Shown: one piece after another, positions 43,950-53,038 of the stretch
Layout: each line of letters starts with the position of its first letter
Numbering within the stretch: position 1 is the first letter of the stretch
From: CBDCFV01 sp963664625
GTDB lineage: Bacteria; Chloroflexota; Dehalococcoidia; Lucifugimonadales; UBA3495
Direction of reading: 5' to 3'
Assembly (NCBI GenBank): GCA_963664625.1
Contig: OY761541.1
Location: 186,001 to 250,000, forward strand
DNA length: 64,000 nt
Position numbers and translations under genes: made by a program
The notes under the pieces: generated by a model
Database searches by the model: none
Told to the model about the DNA's origin: nothing
The model's input: the letters and a program-made list of their open reading frames with translations, nothing else

Positions 43950-44801
43950 ATGAGCGCCTTAGTCGACCTGCACCTGCATACCACAGCCTCTGATGGCAGG
44001 CTGTCTCCAACCGAGTTGGTGCGCTTGGTAGCCAAACAAGGACTGAAGCAAGTCGCCATATCCGACCACGACACGACCGAGGGTCTGTCGGAAGCCTATG
44101 AGGCTGCCCGTAACTTCCCCCAACTCAGGATTATCCCCGCCATTGAACTCAGCACCGATGTGCCCGGCGACGAAGTCCACATATTGGGTTACTTCCTTGA
44201 CTATCAAGACCCGGCCCTTCAAGAGATTCTGACGCGGTTCCGCAGTGGCAGAGAGGAACGCGGCCGCATGATCGTCGAGAAGTTGGCCACTCTTGGAGTT
44301 CATGTCGACTGGGAACGGGTCCAAGCTATCGCCGGAGACGGGGCCGTGGGGCGCCCACACATCGCGCTGGCCATGGTGGAGCAGGGATACTGCAAGGAAC
44401 CCAAGGAAGCGTTCCCGGAATATTTGGGGCGCAACGGGCTGGCCTACGTCGAAAGGACCAAGATGACGCCTGTACAGGCGGTCGAGATGTTAGCCCGGTT
44501 CGGCGCCGTTCCGGTGTTGGCCCATCCTGCCTACTTGGTGAACATGGAGCCTACCATCGCCCAGTTGGCCGATGCGGGCATCGTCGGAATGGAGGTCTAT
44601 TACGCCCAGTACAACGAAGAGACCATCAAGCACTTGGCAAGATTGGCCGAACAATACGGTCTCATCCCTTGCGGCGGCAGCGATTACCATGGGCTTGGCA
44701 ACACCGGTGAGCCTTTGCCAGGTATCCAGGGTCCTCCATTGAAAACGGTTGAGATGCTGGAGGAAGCGGCCGGTAATTTGGCGGGGCGCATCAAGTCCTG
44801 A
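43950..44801 (+). CDS. PHP-domain phosphoesterase (RNase AM/TrpH type)
   Basis: 283 residues. PHP motifs VDLHLHTTASDG, ISDHDTTEG, PAIELSTD, HILGYF, GRPHIALAM and CGGSDYHG, with an inserted helical segment. This is the pattern of YciV/RnmAM-type 5'-3' oligoribonucleases and 3',5'-bisphosphate nucleotidases. ATG one base after the ymdB stop, so rny-ymdB-PHP is a likely RNA-turnover operon. Confidence 0.9.
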   Translation: MSALVDLHLHTTASDGRLSPTELVRLVAKQGLKQVAISDHDTTEGLSEAYEAARNFPQLRIIPAIELSTDVPGDEVHILGYFLDYQDPALQEILTRFRSGREERGRMIVEKLATLGVHVDWERVQAIAGDGAVGRPHIALAMVEQGYCKEPKEAFPEYLGRNGLAYVERTKMTPVQAVEMLARFGAVPVLAHPAYLVNMEPTIAQLADAGIVGMEVYYAQYNEETIKHLARLAEQYGLIPCGGSDYHGLGNTGEPLPGIQGPPLKTVEMLEEAAGNLAGRIKS

Positions 44802-44821
44802 CGCAGGTTTAGTGAACAACT

Positions 44822-45520
44822 GTGTCCATTGAGCTGGTGGGGCTGTATATCTTTGCCTACGTGGCAGGGACCGTTCCGACAGCCTACCTGATTGCCAGGT
44901 TGGTAAAACGGGTGGACATCCGAAACTACGGCAGCGGAAACGTGGGAGGGTCCAATCTTTTTTACCATGTAGGCAAGCGTTGGGTAGTAGTATTGGGGGT
45001 CTTCGACGTTCTGGTCAAAGGATCGGCCCCCGTATGGGTTGGCCGATATGTGCTGGGCTTGGAACTTTCGCTAGGGCTGGCGGCGGCCCCGCTGCTGGCG
45101 GTCATTGGTCACAACTGGTCTCCGTATTTGAAATTCCAAGGCGGCAGGGGCATTTCCGTCGTCGGCGGCAGCCTTCTCGCTCTCTCACCTTTGTTGCTGG
45201 CCGTGTTTATCGCCGTTGCCGCGGCTGGCTGGGCCGTCACGAGAGCTTCGGGGGTTTGGGTGCTCATCTCTCTGGCGCTATTGCCGCTGTGGGCTGTCTT
45301 ACTTCCCCAATGGGGCTTAACCGGCAACGACCAATATGTGATAAGTTGGTATTGCGCGGCTTTGCTGATCCTGGTGGTTATCAAGAGGCTGTTGTCAAAC
45401 TGGACTCCACTGTATGAAGGACTGCCAAGAAGAAAGGTATTATTCAATAGACTTTTTCTGGACCGGGACGTTGACAGTCACACCGATTGGGTGAGGCGGA
45501 CGCCGCAGGAAACCGAGTAG
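44822..45520 (+). CDS. plsY: Glycerol-3-phosphate acyltransferase PlsY
   Basis: 232 residues, 5-6 helices. Uses acyl-phosphate to make lysophosphatidic acid. Motif 1 YGSGNVGGSN (usual GSGNIGATN), motif 2 GHNWSPYLKFQGGRGISV (usual GHxFPxFLxFKGGKGV). GTG start. The hydrophilic C-terminal tail is longer than usual. A more divergent paralog is at 49429. Confidence 0.88.
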   Translation: MSIELVGLYIFAYVAGTVPTAYLIARLVKRVDIRNYGSGNVGGSNLFYHVGKRWVVVLGVFDVLVKGSAPVWVGRYVLGLELSLGLAAAPLLAVIGHNWSPYLKFQGGRGISVVGGSLLALSPLLLAVFIAVAAAGWAVTRASGVWVLISLALLPLWAVLLPQWGLTGNDQYVISWYCAALLILVVIKRLLSNWTPLYEGLPRRKVLFNRLFLDRDVDSHTDWVRRTPQETE

Positions 45521-45536
45521 CACACTGAAGTAATGG

Positions 45537-46052
45537 GTGGGTCTTATGGACTTACCCCGAAGAGGACTAACGATTACAAACCGTTGCTTTTGGCACCCGG
45601 ACACTGAAACAGGACTCTCATGCAGCCAGTGCAGTAAGCCAATGTGTACTCGCTGCCTCGTGCAGGCCCCCGTGGGAATTCGTTGCCGCGAGTGCGGTAA
45701 AGCGGTGCCGTTGCCCACCTACGACGTTCAAAAGGGCTACTACGCCCGGGCCCTTGCCGTAGGCATTGCCGTGGCCGTCGTCGGGAGTGTCCTTTGGATT
45801 CTGGGCGTTATGATTTTCGGTTCCATCCCCTTTGTGCCCTCACTGATCGGCATGGGCATAGGGTATGGAGCCGGCGAGCTGATCAGCTTATCAGTCAACC
45901 GAAAGCGGAGCACCGGGCTGGCCTTGATCGCCGCAAGCTCGGTGATAGGAGCGTTCTTGATTACTTGGGGCGCCTCGCCTTTCAATTTCGGGATATTCGG
46001 GCTAGTGATGATTGTCGTCGGTGTCCTTATCGCTGTGCAAAGGGTCAGATAG
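45537..46052 (+). CDS. N-terminal B-box-like zinc finger plus membrane domain protein
   Basis: 171 residues. Residues ~14-60 hold a zinc-binding pattern (RCFWHPDTETGLSCSQC, PMCTRCLVQ, GIRCRECGKA) like that preceding rhomboid proteases. Four hydrophobic helices follow (ARALAVGIAVAVVGSVLWIL and later). There is no rhomboid catalytic serine. The start is uncertain (GTG 45537 or ATG 45546). The 3' end overlaps the convergent recX by 51 bases. Confidence 0.78.
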   Translation: MGLMDLPRRGLTITNRCFWHPDTETGLSCSQCSKPMCTRCLVQAPVGIRCRECGKAVPLPTYDVQKGYYARALAVGIAVAVVGSVLWILGVMIFGSIPFVPSLIGMGIGYGAGELISLSVNRKRSTGLALIAASSVIGAFLITWGASPFNFGIFGLVMIVVGVLIAVQRVR

Positions 46053-46535
46053 TTCCCGCCAGAGTCTTGCAACGCTCTCCGATATGACGTGGGACTCAAA
46101 CCCGCGGCGTTGCAGGTGCGACCAAATGCGCTGCCGGAACTTGGGGTAATCGTACCCTTGTAGCTTCAATGCGGCCTTCCTACCGGCCCGGTAAGCATTA
46201 GCGGCCGCGTCAAAGTCATCCAACGCCTCCGCAGCAGTATCCGGTGATATGCCGCGGCTAAGAAGTTCGTGGCGTAGCAACGATTGCCCTCGTGGGCGGG
46301 ACCTCTCCCGGTATTCCCGCCACTGCCTGGCATACGCGGCGTCATCAAGGAGGCCCTGGTCTACAAGGACGGATATTACCCTATCAACTACATCAACGGC
46401 ATAACGACGTTGGAGCCGACGCCGCACTTCTGCTGTACTACGAGCGCGCGCTGAGAGGAAGCGCAGCGCAGCGTTGCGGGCGGCGTCATACTCCTGGTTC
46501 TTGTTGCCAATGCTGCCAAGTCTAGGACCAGACAT
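46002..46535 (-). CDS. recX: RecA regulator RecX
   Basis: 177 residues. Three-helix repeats typical of RecX: AARNAALRFLSARARSTAEVRRRL, VLVDQGLLDDAAYARQW, RGQSLLRHELLSRGI. Follows recA by 71 bp on the same strand. The C-terminal 17 codons overlap the opposite-strand membrane gene. Confidence 0.92.
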   Translation of the reverse strand: MSGPRLGSIGNKNQEYDAARNAALRFLSARARSTAEVRRRLQRRYAVDVVDRVISVLVDQGLLDDAAYARQWREYRERSRPRGQSLLRHELLSRGISPDTAAEALDDFDAAANAYRAGRKAALKLQGYDYPKFRQRIWSHLQRRGFESHVISESVARLWRELSDPLHSDKDTDDNHH

Positions 46536-46606
46536 CGCGCCGCCCTAGCCGCCTGCCAGTCCGCGCCCAGTACATCGCCGAGCCAAGGTGAAACGGCTGG
46601 CCTGGG

Positions 46607-47689
46607 TCATTCTTCCTTCTCCAGGTCCGAGAGAGTGGTAATGGCGTACCCGGAAGCATCCGGCGACTCGGTGTTTTCATTGACCTGCTGCGCCGGAGAC
46701 TGACCTCTGATCCGGGCTTCAATGGAGTCGGCAATTTCCGGATGTTGGATCAGGAAATCCTTGGAGTTCTCCCGGCCTTGTCCCAAGCGGGTATCGCCGT
46801 AGGAGTAGAACGCTCCCGCCTTCTTGATGACGCCTTGGGCCGTTCCCAGTTCAAGAAGGTCCCCCATCCGGCTGATTCCCTTGTTGAACATAATGTCAAA
46901 CTCAGCGACCCGGAAAGGAGCGGCCATCTTGTTTTTGACGATACGCGCGCGGACCCGGTTGCCGATCACCTCCGACCCTTGCTTGATCGACTCGATGCGC
47001 CGGAGGTCTATCCGCACGGAGCTGTAGAACTTGAGGGCCCTTCCACCGGGAGTCACTTCCGGGTTGCCGTAGGAGATGCCTATTTTCTCACGTAGCTGGT
47101 TGATGAAAATGACTGCGGTGCGGGACTTGTTGATGGTTGAGGTGAGCTTCCGCAACGCTTGAGACATGAGCCTGGCCTGCAATCCCACATGCGTGTCGCC
47201 CATATCCCCTTCGATCTCGGCCTGCGGCACCAACGCCGCGACGCTGTCAATTACCACCGAGTCAATGGCCCCGCTGCGGACCAATTGTTCGGTAATATCC
47301 AAGGCCTGTTCCGCACTGTCGGGCTGTGATATCAATAGATCGTCCAAGTTCAGCCCGCAATTCTCGGCATAGCCGGGGTCCATGGCGTGTTCGACGTCGA
47401 TGTACGCCGCAATGCCGCCTTTCTTCTGGGTCTCGGCCATTATGTGAATGGCCAATGTAGACTTGCCCGCCGACTCGGCGCCAAATATCTCGGTTACCCT
47501 GCCTCGAGGTATGCCTCCGATGCCAAGGGCAACATCCAGTGCCAGGGAGCCGCTGGGAATCATGTCGGTGGCGAGCCGTTCATATGCTTCCCCCAACCGC
47601 ATTACGGCGCCCTTGCCGTAGTCTTTCTCAATATGGCCCAGAGCGATTTCCAGCGCCGCTAACTTGTCTTTGTCTGTCCCTGTTGCCAT
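46607..47689 (-). CDS. recA: Recombinase RecA
   Basis: 360 residues, no intein. Walker A FGAESAGKSTLA, EHAMDPGYAENCG, VIDSVAALVPQAEIEGDMGD, INQLREKIGISYGNPE. ATG at 47689 with GGAGGG five bases upstream (the frame is open to 47722). The C-terminus is acidic (SDLEKEE). Confidence 0.99.
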   Translation of the reverse strand: MATGTDKDKLAALEIALGHIEKDYGKGAVMRLGEAYERLATDMIPSGSLALDVALGIGGIPRGRVTEIFGAESAGKSTLAIHIMAETQKKGGIAAYIDVEHAMDPGYAENCGLNLDDLLISQPDSAEQALDITEQLVRSGAIDSVVIDSVAALVPQAEIEGDMGDTHVGLQARLMSQALRKLTSTINKSRTAVIFINQLREKIGISYGNPEVTPGGRALKFYSSVRIDLRRIESIKQGSEVIGNRVRARIVKNKMAAPFRVAEFDIMFNKGISRMGDLLELGTAQGVIKKAGAFYSYGDTRLGQGRENSKDFLIQHPEIADSIEARIRGQSPAQQVNENTESPDASGYAITTLSDLEKEE

Positions 47690-47720
47690 CGTCCCTCCGT
47701 CCCGTCTGAAGTCTTGGCGC

Positions 47721-47750
47721 ATCCTATCATCCCGATGCGAAGACTCTCAA
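47721..47750 (-). promoter_or_regulatory. recA promoter
   Basis: Minus strand: -35 TTGAGA, 18-bp spacer, -10 TAGGAT. No LexA-type box of a known consensus was recognised around it. Confidence 0.5.
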
Positions 47751-47826
47751 CCGGAAAATGTCAGTAGCATCCGGTATTGGACGGACTCCGAGTTATCGTA
47801 TGGTACCGGGCTTCCGGTTATTCCGT

Positions 47827-47844
47827 GCGGGCCAACCGGCCCGC
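47827..47844 (-). promoter_or_regulatory. SECIS-like hairpin after the UGA of the glutaredoxin-like gene
   Basis: Seven perfect G-C pairs, GCGGGCC/GGCCCGC, close the four-base loop GGUU on the minus strand. The loop starts 18 nt after the UGA at 47858-47856 and begins with G, matching bacterial SECIS features. The real stop (TAA) comes before the stem. A terminator is the alternative reading, but no U-run follows in the minus direction. Confidence 0.72.
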
Positions 47845-47846
47845 CT

Positions 47847-48086
47847 TTAGAATTCTCAAGTACCACCCTTGAACCCGATGGTGACCTGACCATTTTCCAC
47901 GATCACCGGCGTGACCCGCTCTCCATTTGTCAACTTGAGAAGGTCAGCGACCTTGTCCTGCTCCTTGGACAAGTCAATATCGGTGTAAGGGACTTGGCGT
48001 TTTCGGTAGTCCATCTTGGCCGCGCTGGAAAAAGCGCAGTCGGGATGGGTGTAGATAATGACAGTGGCCTCGTTGGGTTGGGTCAC
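47847..48086 (-). CDS. Glutaredoxin-like protein, probable C-terminal U-x-x-stop selenoprotein
   Basis: 79 residues if the TGA at 47858-47856 is selenocysteine (position 77). The protein then ends G-G-T-U-E-F and TAA. The fold is glutaredoxin-like: VIIYTHPDCAFSSAAKMDY with a monothiol CxxS, and VTPVIVENGQVTIGFKGG. From memory, NCBI describes UXX-star (seleno)protein families with Sec three positions from the C-terminus, and this fits. A hairpin with a GGUU loop begins 11 nt after the UGA. GTG start with GGGGG upstream and its own promoter. If TGA is a true stop, the protein merely lacks three residues, so the evidence is the family pattern plus the hairpin. Confidence 0.78.
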
Positions 48087-48123
48087 TGTAGACCCCCTTG
48101 GATATAGATTTAGGTGCGGCTCT

Positions 48124-48153
48124 ATTGTAAGGTTTAGGCCTGTTATAGTTCAA
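48124..48153 (-). promoter_or_regulatory. Promoter of the glutaredoxin-like gene
   Basis: Minus strand: -35 TTGAAC, 18-bp spacer, -10 TACAAT; the same spacing and -10 as the DsbA selenoprotein promoter. Confidence 0.65.
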
Positions 48154-48253
48154 TGACCGCCTTGGGGTCGCGTTTCACCGAACCTGCACCCTGGAGATGC
48201 TCCGGTGGCTCTCCGTCCGTTGAATTTTCGGCAGTTTCGCGGCTGGTTTTGAT

Positions 48254-49426
48254 ATGACACATAACGAACAACTGTTGGGTAACCTTGCCGGGTTGCTGAC
48301 CAAGCACGGTATTGGAACCGGCCTGATAACCCCCAGGCCGGGGGGCGGGAGCTTGACCGGGCGGGCGTTGCGAGAATTGAGACGGGCGCTCACGGCGATG
48401 GAGTCCGCCTCAACGGGGCTGGACACGTTGGTGTACGGGAACGGCTGTTTCGTCGCAGGTCGCTACGCGAATGCGGCATCGGTCTATCAAACGGTCCTTG
48501 ACGAGATGCCCGAATGCGTGGAGGCCCGCTTTAACCTCGGGCTGGTCTACTTGGCCCTGAAAGACCCGCAACGGTCAATCGCCGAGTTCACCGCTGTCCT
48601 GTCTCAGGACGGCTCGTTGGCCGAAGCCTACTACCAACGAGGGAACGCCCACGACGACATGGATGATGCAGGTCTGGCCTTAGCCGACTATGCAAGGGCG
48701 CTGGAGTTGCAGCCGGACTATCTTCGGGCAATCTATAACAGCGGAGTCGTGCTGGGTCGGCTGGGGCGTCACAACGAGGCGGTGGAGAAATTTGACCAGG
48801 TCATCGGCATGAACTCCAATATATCCAATGCTTATCTGAACCGTGGGGCGTCTCTGGACGAACTTGGTCTCCACGAAGAAGCCATTAAGGACTATAACTC
48901 CGCTATAGAATGCAACCCGGAAAATTCCGCCGCGTTCTTCAACCGGGCGAGGACCAAGTATTACTTGGAAGACGTCGAAGCAGCTATCGCCGACTATTCC
49001 CGGGTAATAGAGTTGGCGCCGGACGACGCGGAGGCCTACAACAATCGTGGGTTGGCTTACGACGCCCTTGGCGACTATGAAGGGGCACTGGAGGACTACC
49101 GGCAGGCGGCCAGGCTACGACCGGACTTTGCGGAAGCCCTGAGCAACAAAGGCGCGGCGTTGGAGGCGATGGGGCAGGTTGAAGAAGCGTTGGCGGAGTA
49201 CCTTTCGGCGATTGACAGTAACCCAGGGTTTGCAACCGCGTGGTACAACGCAGCGAGGCTTCACGCTCAGTTGGGCGAAGTCGACAAGTGCCTATCTCAT
49301 CTGCGCAAGGCAATTGAGTTGGCGCCGGATTTGATGTCGGAAGCGGATGAGGACGATGATCTACGGTGGGCCCTGAGGCTACAGCGTATGAAGGGACAAC
49401 AAGCTCAGGACTCTGGAAGTCCCTAA
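48254..49426 (+). CDS. Tetratricopeptide-repeat protein
   Basis: 390 residues. From about residue 60, nine or so consecutive TPR units (for example ARFNLGLVYLALKDPQRSIAEF, EAYNNRGLAYDALGDYEGAL). The N-terminal 60 residues are unrelated. No signal peptide or enzymatic domain. It presumably scaffolds protein interactions in the cytoplasm. Its stop is two bases from that of the convergent PlsY-like gene. Confidence 0.9.
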   Translation: MTHNEQLLGNLAGLLTKHGIGTGLITPRPGGGSLTGRALRELRRALTAMESASTGLDTLVYGNGCFVAGRYANAASVYQTVLDEMPECVEARFNLGLVYLALKDPQRSIAEFTAVLSQDGSLAEAYYQRGNAHDDMDDAGLALADYARALELQPDYLRAIYNSGVVLGRLGRHNEAVEKFDQVIGMNSNISNAYLNRGASLDELGLHEEAIKDYNSAIECNPENSAAFFNRARTKYYLEDVEAAIADYSRVIELAPDDAEAYNNRGLAYDALGDYEGALEDYRQAARLRPDFAEALSNKGAALEAMGQVEEALAEYLSAIDSNPGFATAWYNAARLHAQLGEVDKCLSHLRKAIELAPDLMSEADEDDDLRWALRLQRMKGQQAQDSGSP

Positions 49427-49428
49427 GA

Positions 49429-50100
49429 CTAGCGGTTCTCTTGGGCCGTCGGTCCCAAGTCGGAGTCCGGTTCCAAGTCCAAGTCAAGCAGTATTTCTTC
49501 TTCGTCCAGGCCTTCCGCGATTCTTCTGCGCACGATAATGCTGCGCAGCACCACCAAGACGGCCAGCCCGGTCAACCCTGTCACCATTCCGCGGTCCATC
49601 TGGTAGTAGAGGCTAAGTGTCAGCAGCAATGCGAAGCAGGCAACCACACCCCAACATGAGCGCCAGGCGGACCGTCTCATCAGAACCACCACGACTACTC
49701 CGGTCACTACCCCCGCAATGGCCAGCAAAGGCTCCAACGCCACCAGAGTAATGCCCACAAGGGTAGCCATGCCGTCGCCGCCACGGAAGCCGGAAAAAAC
49801 CGACACCCAATGTCCCAAAACCGCCGCCGCTCCGGCCGCCAACACCACCGCAGGCGGGACCCCAAGCAGTTGTGCGACGACGATTGCGCCCGCCCCCTTG
49901 GCTACGTCGCCGACGAATACTGCTGTGCCGGTCCAACGTCCTATGTTCCAGAATACGTTAGCCGTGCCGCCCAAGCGGCTGCCTGTGGCAAACACGTCAA
50001 CGCCGCGCAGCCTGCCGGCGATATAAGCGCACGGTATGGCGCCCAGCAAGTAGCCAATCAATATGGCGGCGATTATTTTCTGAATCAGGATATAGTCCAT
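49429..50100 (-). CDS. Divergent PlsY-like membrane protein
   Basis: 223 residues, PlsY fold with about six helices, but both motifs are altered. Motif 1 is TGSRLGGTAN and motif 2 is GHWVSVFSGFRGGDGMAT, with aspartate replacing the lysine of GGKG. The acidic C-terminal tail (LDEEEILLDLDLEPDSD) is unusual. It may have other substrates or be inactive as an acyltransferase. The 305-bp gap 50101-50405 to the CoA-transferase shows no clear gene or promoter. Confidence 0.85.
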   Translation of the reverse strand: MDYILIQKIIAAILIGYLLGAIPCAYIAGRLRGVDVFATGSRLGGTANVFWNIGRWTGTAVFVGDVAKGAGAIVVAQLLGVPPAVVLAAGAAAVLGHWVSVFSGFRGGDGMATLVGITLVALEPLLAIAGVVTGVVVVVLMRRSAWRSCWGVVACFALLLTLSLYYQMDRGMVTGLTGLAVLVVLRSIIVRRRIAEGLDEEEILLDLDLEPDSDLGPTAQENR

Positions 50101-50405
50101 GGTCGACGAACCCTTGCAAATTGTAGACGAATAAACGGGACCTGCACAGGTCTACGGTTAGATACTACATCAGCAAAGGCAGAAGTGGAATAGAAATAGC
50201 GGATAGTTGTTGAGATTGTCGGGGAAAGGGGTAAGAACGAACACAGGTGTGGAACCATTACAACCCATCAGATTCATGGCGCCTGCTGGAACCCTTCTTG
50301 TATACTTCTGAGGCTATTTGCCCTTATGCTCTCTAAGCCTTTTCGGCGATTATCCTTATAAGGTACGCCACGAGACGTTAAAGATTCAGGCGGTTGGTGA
50401 GTAAT

Positions 50406-51635
50406 ATGCCCGGTGAGCAAGGCGTTCTCCCTCTTAACGGAATGGTGGTCCTGGATTTGACCCAGATACTGGCGGGGCCGGTATGCACTATGGTCCTGGC
50501 GGACATGGGCGCAAATGTCGTCAAACTGGAGAAGCCCAACGGTGGGGATGACAACCGCCACTCCGGCCCTCCCCTGGTTGGGGAAGCTCCGGCGGGGTTT
50601 ATGGCGGTGAACCGCAACAAGCGGAGCTTGGTGCTGGACCTTAGACAGGACGCGGGCCGGACCGTCTTCGAGAGGATGCTGGAACGGGCCGACGTGGTCG
50701 TCGAGAACTTCCGTCCGGGAGTCATGGACCGGCTTGGCCTGGGTTACGCCCGCCTTTCGGAATTGAAACCCAACCTGGTCTACTGCACTATTTCGGGGTT
50801 CGGCGGCTCCGGCCCTTACCGGAACCGGGGCGGGTTTGACTTGGTGGCCCAAGGAATGAGCGGCTTGATGAGCATTACTGGACATCCGGACAGCCCGCCG
50901 GCAAAGGTGGGGGTGCCCATTACCGACATATCCGCCGGCATCCTAGCGGCCAACGGCATCCTGTGCGCCTACATACACGCCAAGAACACCGGGCAGGGCC
51001 AAATGGTCGACACATCCCTCCTGGAAGCGGGAATCTCCTATACCGTTTGGGAGTCGTCAGGGTTTTTCGCCAACGGGGAAATACCAGGCCCGTTGGGTTC
51101 CGCCCACCGGGTTTCCGCACCCTATCAAGCCCTGCGGACCAGCGACGGCTACATCAACATCGGGGCCGCCACGCAGCCCACTTGGGAGCAGTTCTGCCGC
51201 GCCCTTGGCTTGGAACACCTTATCGAGGATGAGCGGTTCAGGATGCCCGGAGACAGGAAGGTGCGGGAGGTCGAACTGGCAACCCTCCTGGAAGAGACTT
51301 TGAGCACAGAGACCACAGCCTACTGGATGGCCTTGTTGGAGCAGGCCGGCGTGGTGGCCGGCCCGATATACCAAATGGACCAAGTCTACCAGGACCCTCA
51401 AGTACGAGACAGGAACATGCAAGTAGACTTGGAAGACCCGGAGTTGGGCACCTTACATAACATCGGAATACCCGTAAAGTTGTCGGCGACCCCCGGCCGC
51501 ATCCGTCACCGGGCGCCCTTCCTGGGCGAACACAGCCGGGAGGTGTTGCTGGAATTCGGGTTTTCCGAGGCTGAAACGGAGGACCTGATACACGCCGGGG
51601 TGGTCAAGGCCCGTCAGTCGTCTTCAACCTCCTGA
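50406..51635 (+). CDS. CaiB/BaiF-family CoA-transferase
   Basis: 409 residues, complete. N-terminal LNGMVVLDLTQILAGPVCTM, VVKLEKPNGGDDNR, VENFRPGVMDRLGLGY, and GQMVDTSLLEAGI with the expected catalytic aspartate. The C-terminal GPIYQMDQVYQDPQVRDR is typical of formyl-CoA-transferase-like members. GGTGAG precedes the ATG by five bases. Substrate unknown. Confidence 0.94.
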   Translation: MPGEQGVLPLNGMVVLDLTQILAGPVCTMVLADMGANVVKLEKPNGGDDNRHSGPPLVGEAPAGFMAVNRNKRSLVLDLRQDAGRTVFERMLERADVVVENFRPGVMDRLGLGYARLSELKPNLVYCTISGFGGSGPYRNRGGFDLVAQGMSGLMSITGHPDSPPAKVGVPITDISAGILAANGILCAYIHAKNTGQGQMVDTSLLEAGISYTVWESSGFFANGEIPGPLGSAHRVSAPYQALRTSDGYINIGAATQPTWEQFCRALGLEHLIEDERFRMPGDRKVREVELATLLEETLSTETTAYWMALLEQAGVVAGPIYQMDQVYQDPQVRDRNMQVDLEDPELGTLHNIGIPVKLSATPGRIRHRAPFLGEHSREVLLEFGFSEAETEDLIHAGVVKARQSSSTS

Positions 51636-51721
51636 ATGCCCTTCCCGCGAGAGGTTAGGGTTCCCACCGATTTGTCACCAAGGCCAAGACGAGCGGATTG
51701 GTCGATGAGTAGGCCGAAAGA

Positions 51722-53026
51722 GTGACTTCTTTTTCTCTGGTTGCCATGGTGTCCGGCTTCGTCCTTATGGCTATCGCCGTTTCACCGGCGGTCAGCCGAA
51801 TGGCTCGAAGTCCGCACTCCGCGCCCGCGTGGGCGGTGTCTTTTCAATCCCTGGACTTCCGGTTGCTTTGGATATCCATCCTGTTCTATTCCGTGGGAAA
51901 CGGCATGGAGCAGGTCGCCGTAGGGTGGCTGGTCTTCGAGCTGACCGGGTCGTCTTTCATGGTGGGAGTGTCCTCAGCGGCCCGTATGGCGCCGTTCTTC
52001 TTCCTCGGTATCCTGTCGGGCACGTTGAGCGACCGGCTGGAGCGCAGGACCTTTCTGCGATTCGTGACCCTCCTGGCCAGCGGCGTGGCGGTTGCGATGG
52101 CCCTGTTGATCCTGGGGACCAACTCCAATGTTTGGGCGATCATCGCATTGGTAGCGGCACAGGGATCGGTGTTCGCCTTTGCCTTGACCATTCGCCAAGC
52201 CTACACGGTGGACATAGTAGGGACGCGGCAGGCGCTGAACGGGCTTGCGCTGACCTCCATCAGTATGCAGGCGGGGGGCATCGCCGGGTCGCTGGGGTCG
52301 GGAGTGTTGATCGAGGGGTGGGGACCGGGATGGCAGTACGTGGCGGTCGGCGGTTGCTATGCGGCGTCGGGGTTGACCTTGTTCGCGGTACGCACCTCTC
52401 AACGGGCGATGGCGGCTGCACGGGAGTCGGTGCTGAGGAACCTGGCTGGGTACATACAGTTGCTGCGGCGCAACCGCACGCTGCTGATCCTGATGGGTCT
52501 CGCATCAATCACGGAGATCTTTGGATTCACCCACATGACCTTGCTGCCAGTGTTCGCAAAGGACGTGATCGGGGTGGGACCGGCGGGGCTGGGAATCATG
52601 ACGGCAGTGCGTCAGGGCGGTGGACTGATAGGCTTGGCCCTGTTGGCGAGCCTGCGAGACTTCCGGAGGAAGGGCCTGCTGATGTTCGTAATGGCCGGAC
52701 TGTTCGGGCTGGGGCAGATGGCCTTTTCCTTGTCGGCGAACCTGTACATCTTCCTGGTGGTGCTGGCGGTGGTCAACGCTTCCGCTCACGGGGTCGACAC
52801 CCTGTACAAGACGCTGATGCAAACGGTAGTGGCGGAGGAGGAGAGGGGACGGGCGATGGGTTCCTGGGTATTCAGTCTTGGTACGGCGCCGGTAGGCCAC
52901 TTGGGGCTTGGCGCGTTGGCCAGCGCGCTGGGGGCACAGGGAGCGTTGCTGGTGAACGGGGCGGTGCTGGCGTTCGTCAGCCTGTCAGCCGGGATCGGCT
53001 TGAAGGAGACCCGGCGGCTGGAGTGA
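51722..53026 (+). CDS. MFS transporter (MFS_3/EntS-like)
   Basis: 434 residues at most, about 12 helices. Between helices 2 and 3 is GTLSDRLERRTFLRFV, the MFS motif A position, and SFQSLDFRLLWISILFYSVGNGMEQ begins the typical core. Efflux permeases of this group export siderophores or drugs. The start is uncertain: GTG 51722, or ATG 51800, which would drop an N-terminal hydrophobic stretch. Confidence 0.88.
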   Translation: MTSFSLVAMVSGFVLMAIAVSPAVSRMARSPHSAPAWAVSFQSLDFRLLWISILFYSVGNGMEQVAVGWLVFELTGSSFMVGVSSAARMAPFFFLGILSGTLSDRLERRTFLRFVTLLASGVAVAMALLILGTNSNVWAIIALVAAQGSVFAFALTIRQAYTVDIVGTRQALNGLALTSISMQAGGIAGSLGSGVLIEGWGPGWQYVAVGGCYAASGLTLFAVRTSQRAMAAARESVLRNLAGYIQLLRRNRTLLILMGLASITEIFGFTHMTLLPVFAKDVIGVGPAGLGIMTAVRQGGGLIGLALLASLRDFRRKGLLMFVMAGLFGLGQMAFSLSANLYIFLVVLAVVNASAHGVDTLYKTLMQTVVAEEERGRAMGSWVFSLGTAPVGHLGLGALASALGAQGALLVNGAVLAFVSLSAGIGLKETRRLE

Positions 53027-53038
53027 CCGCCTCGAGGG

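Noticed and set aside
47827..47844. Interpretation of the hairpin simply as a terminator
   Set aside because: No U-run in the minus direction; spacing from UGA and the GGUU loop fit a SECIS better, although this cannot be proven here.
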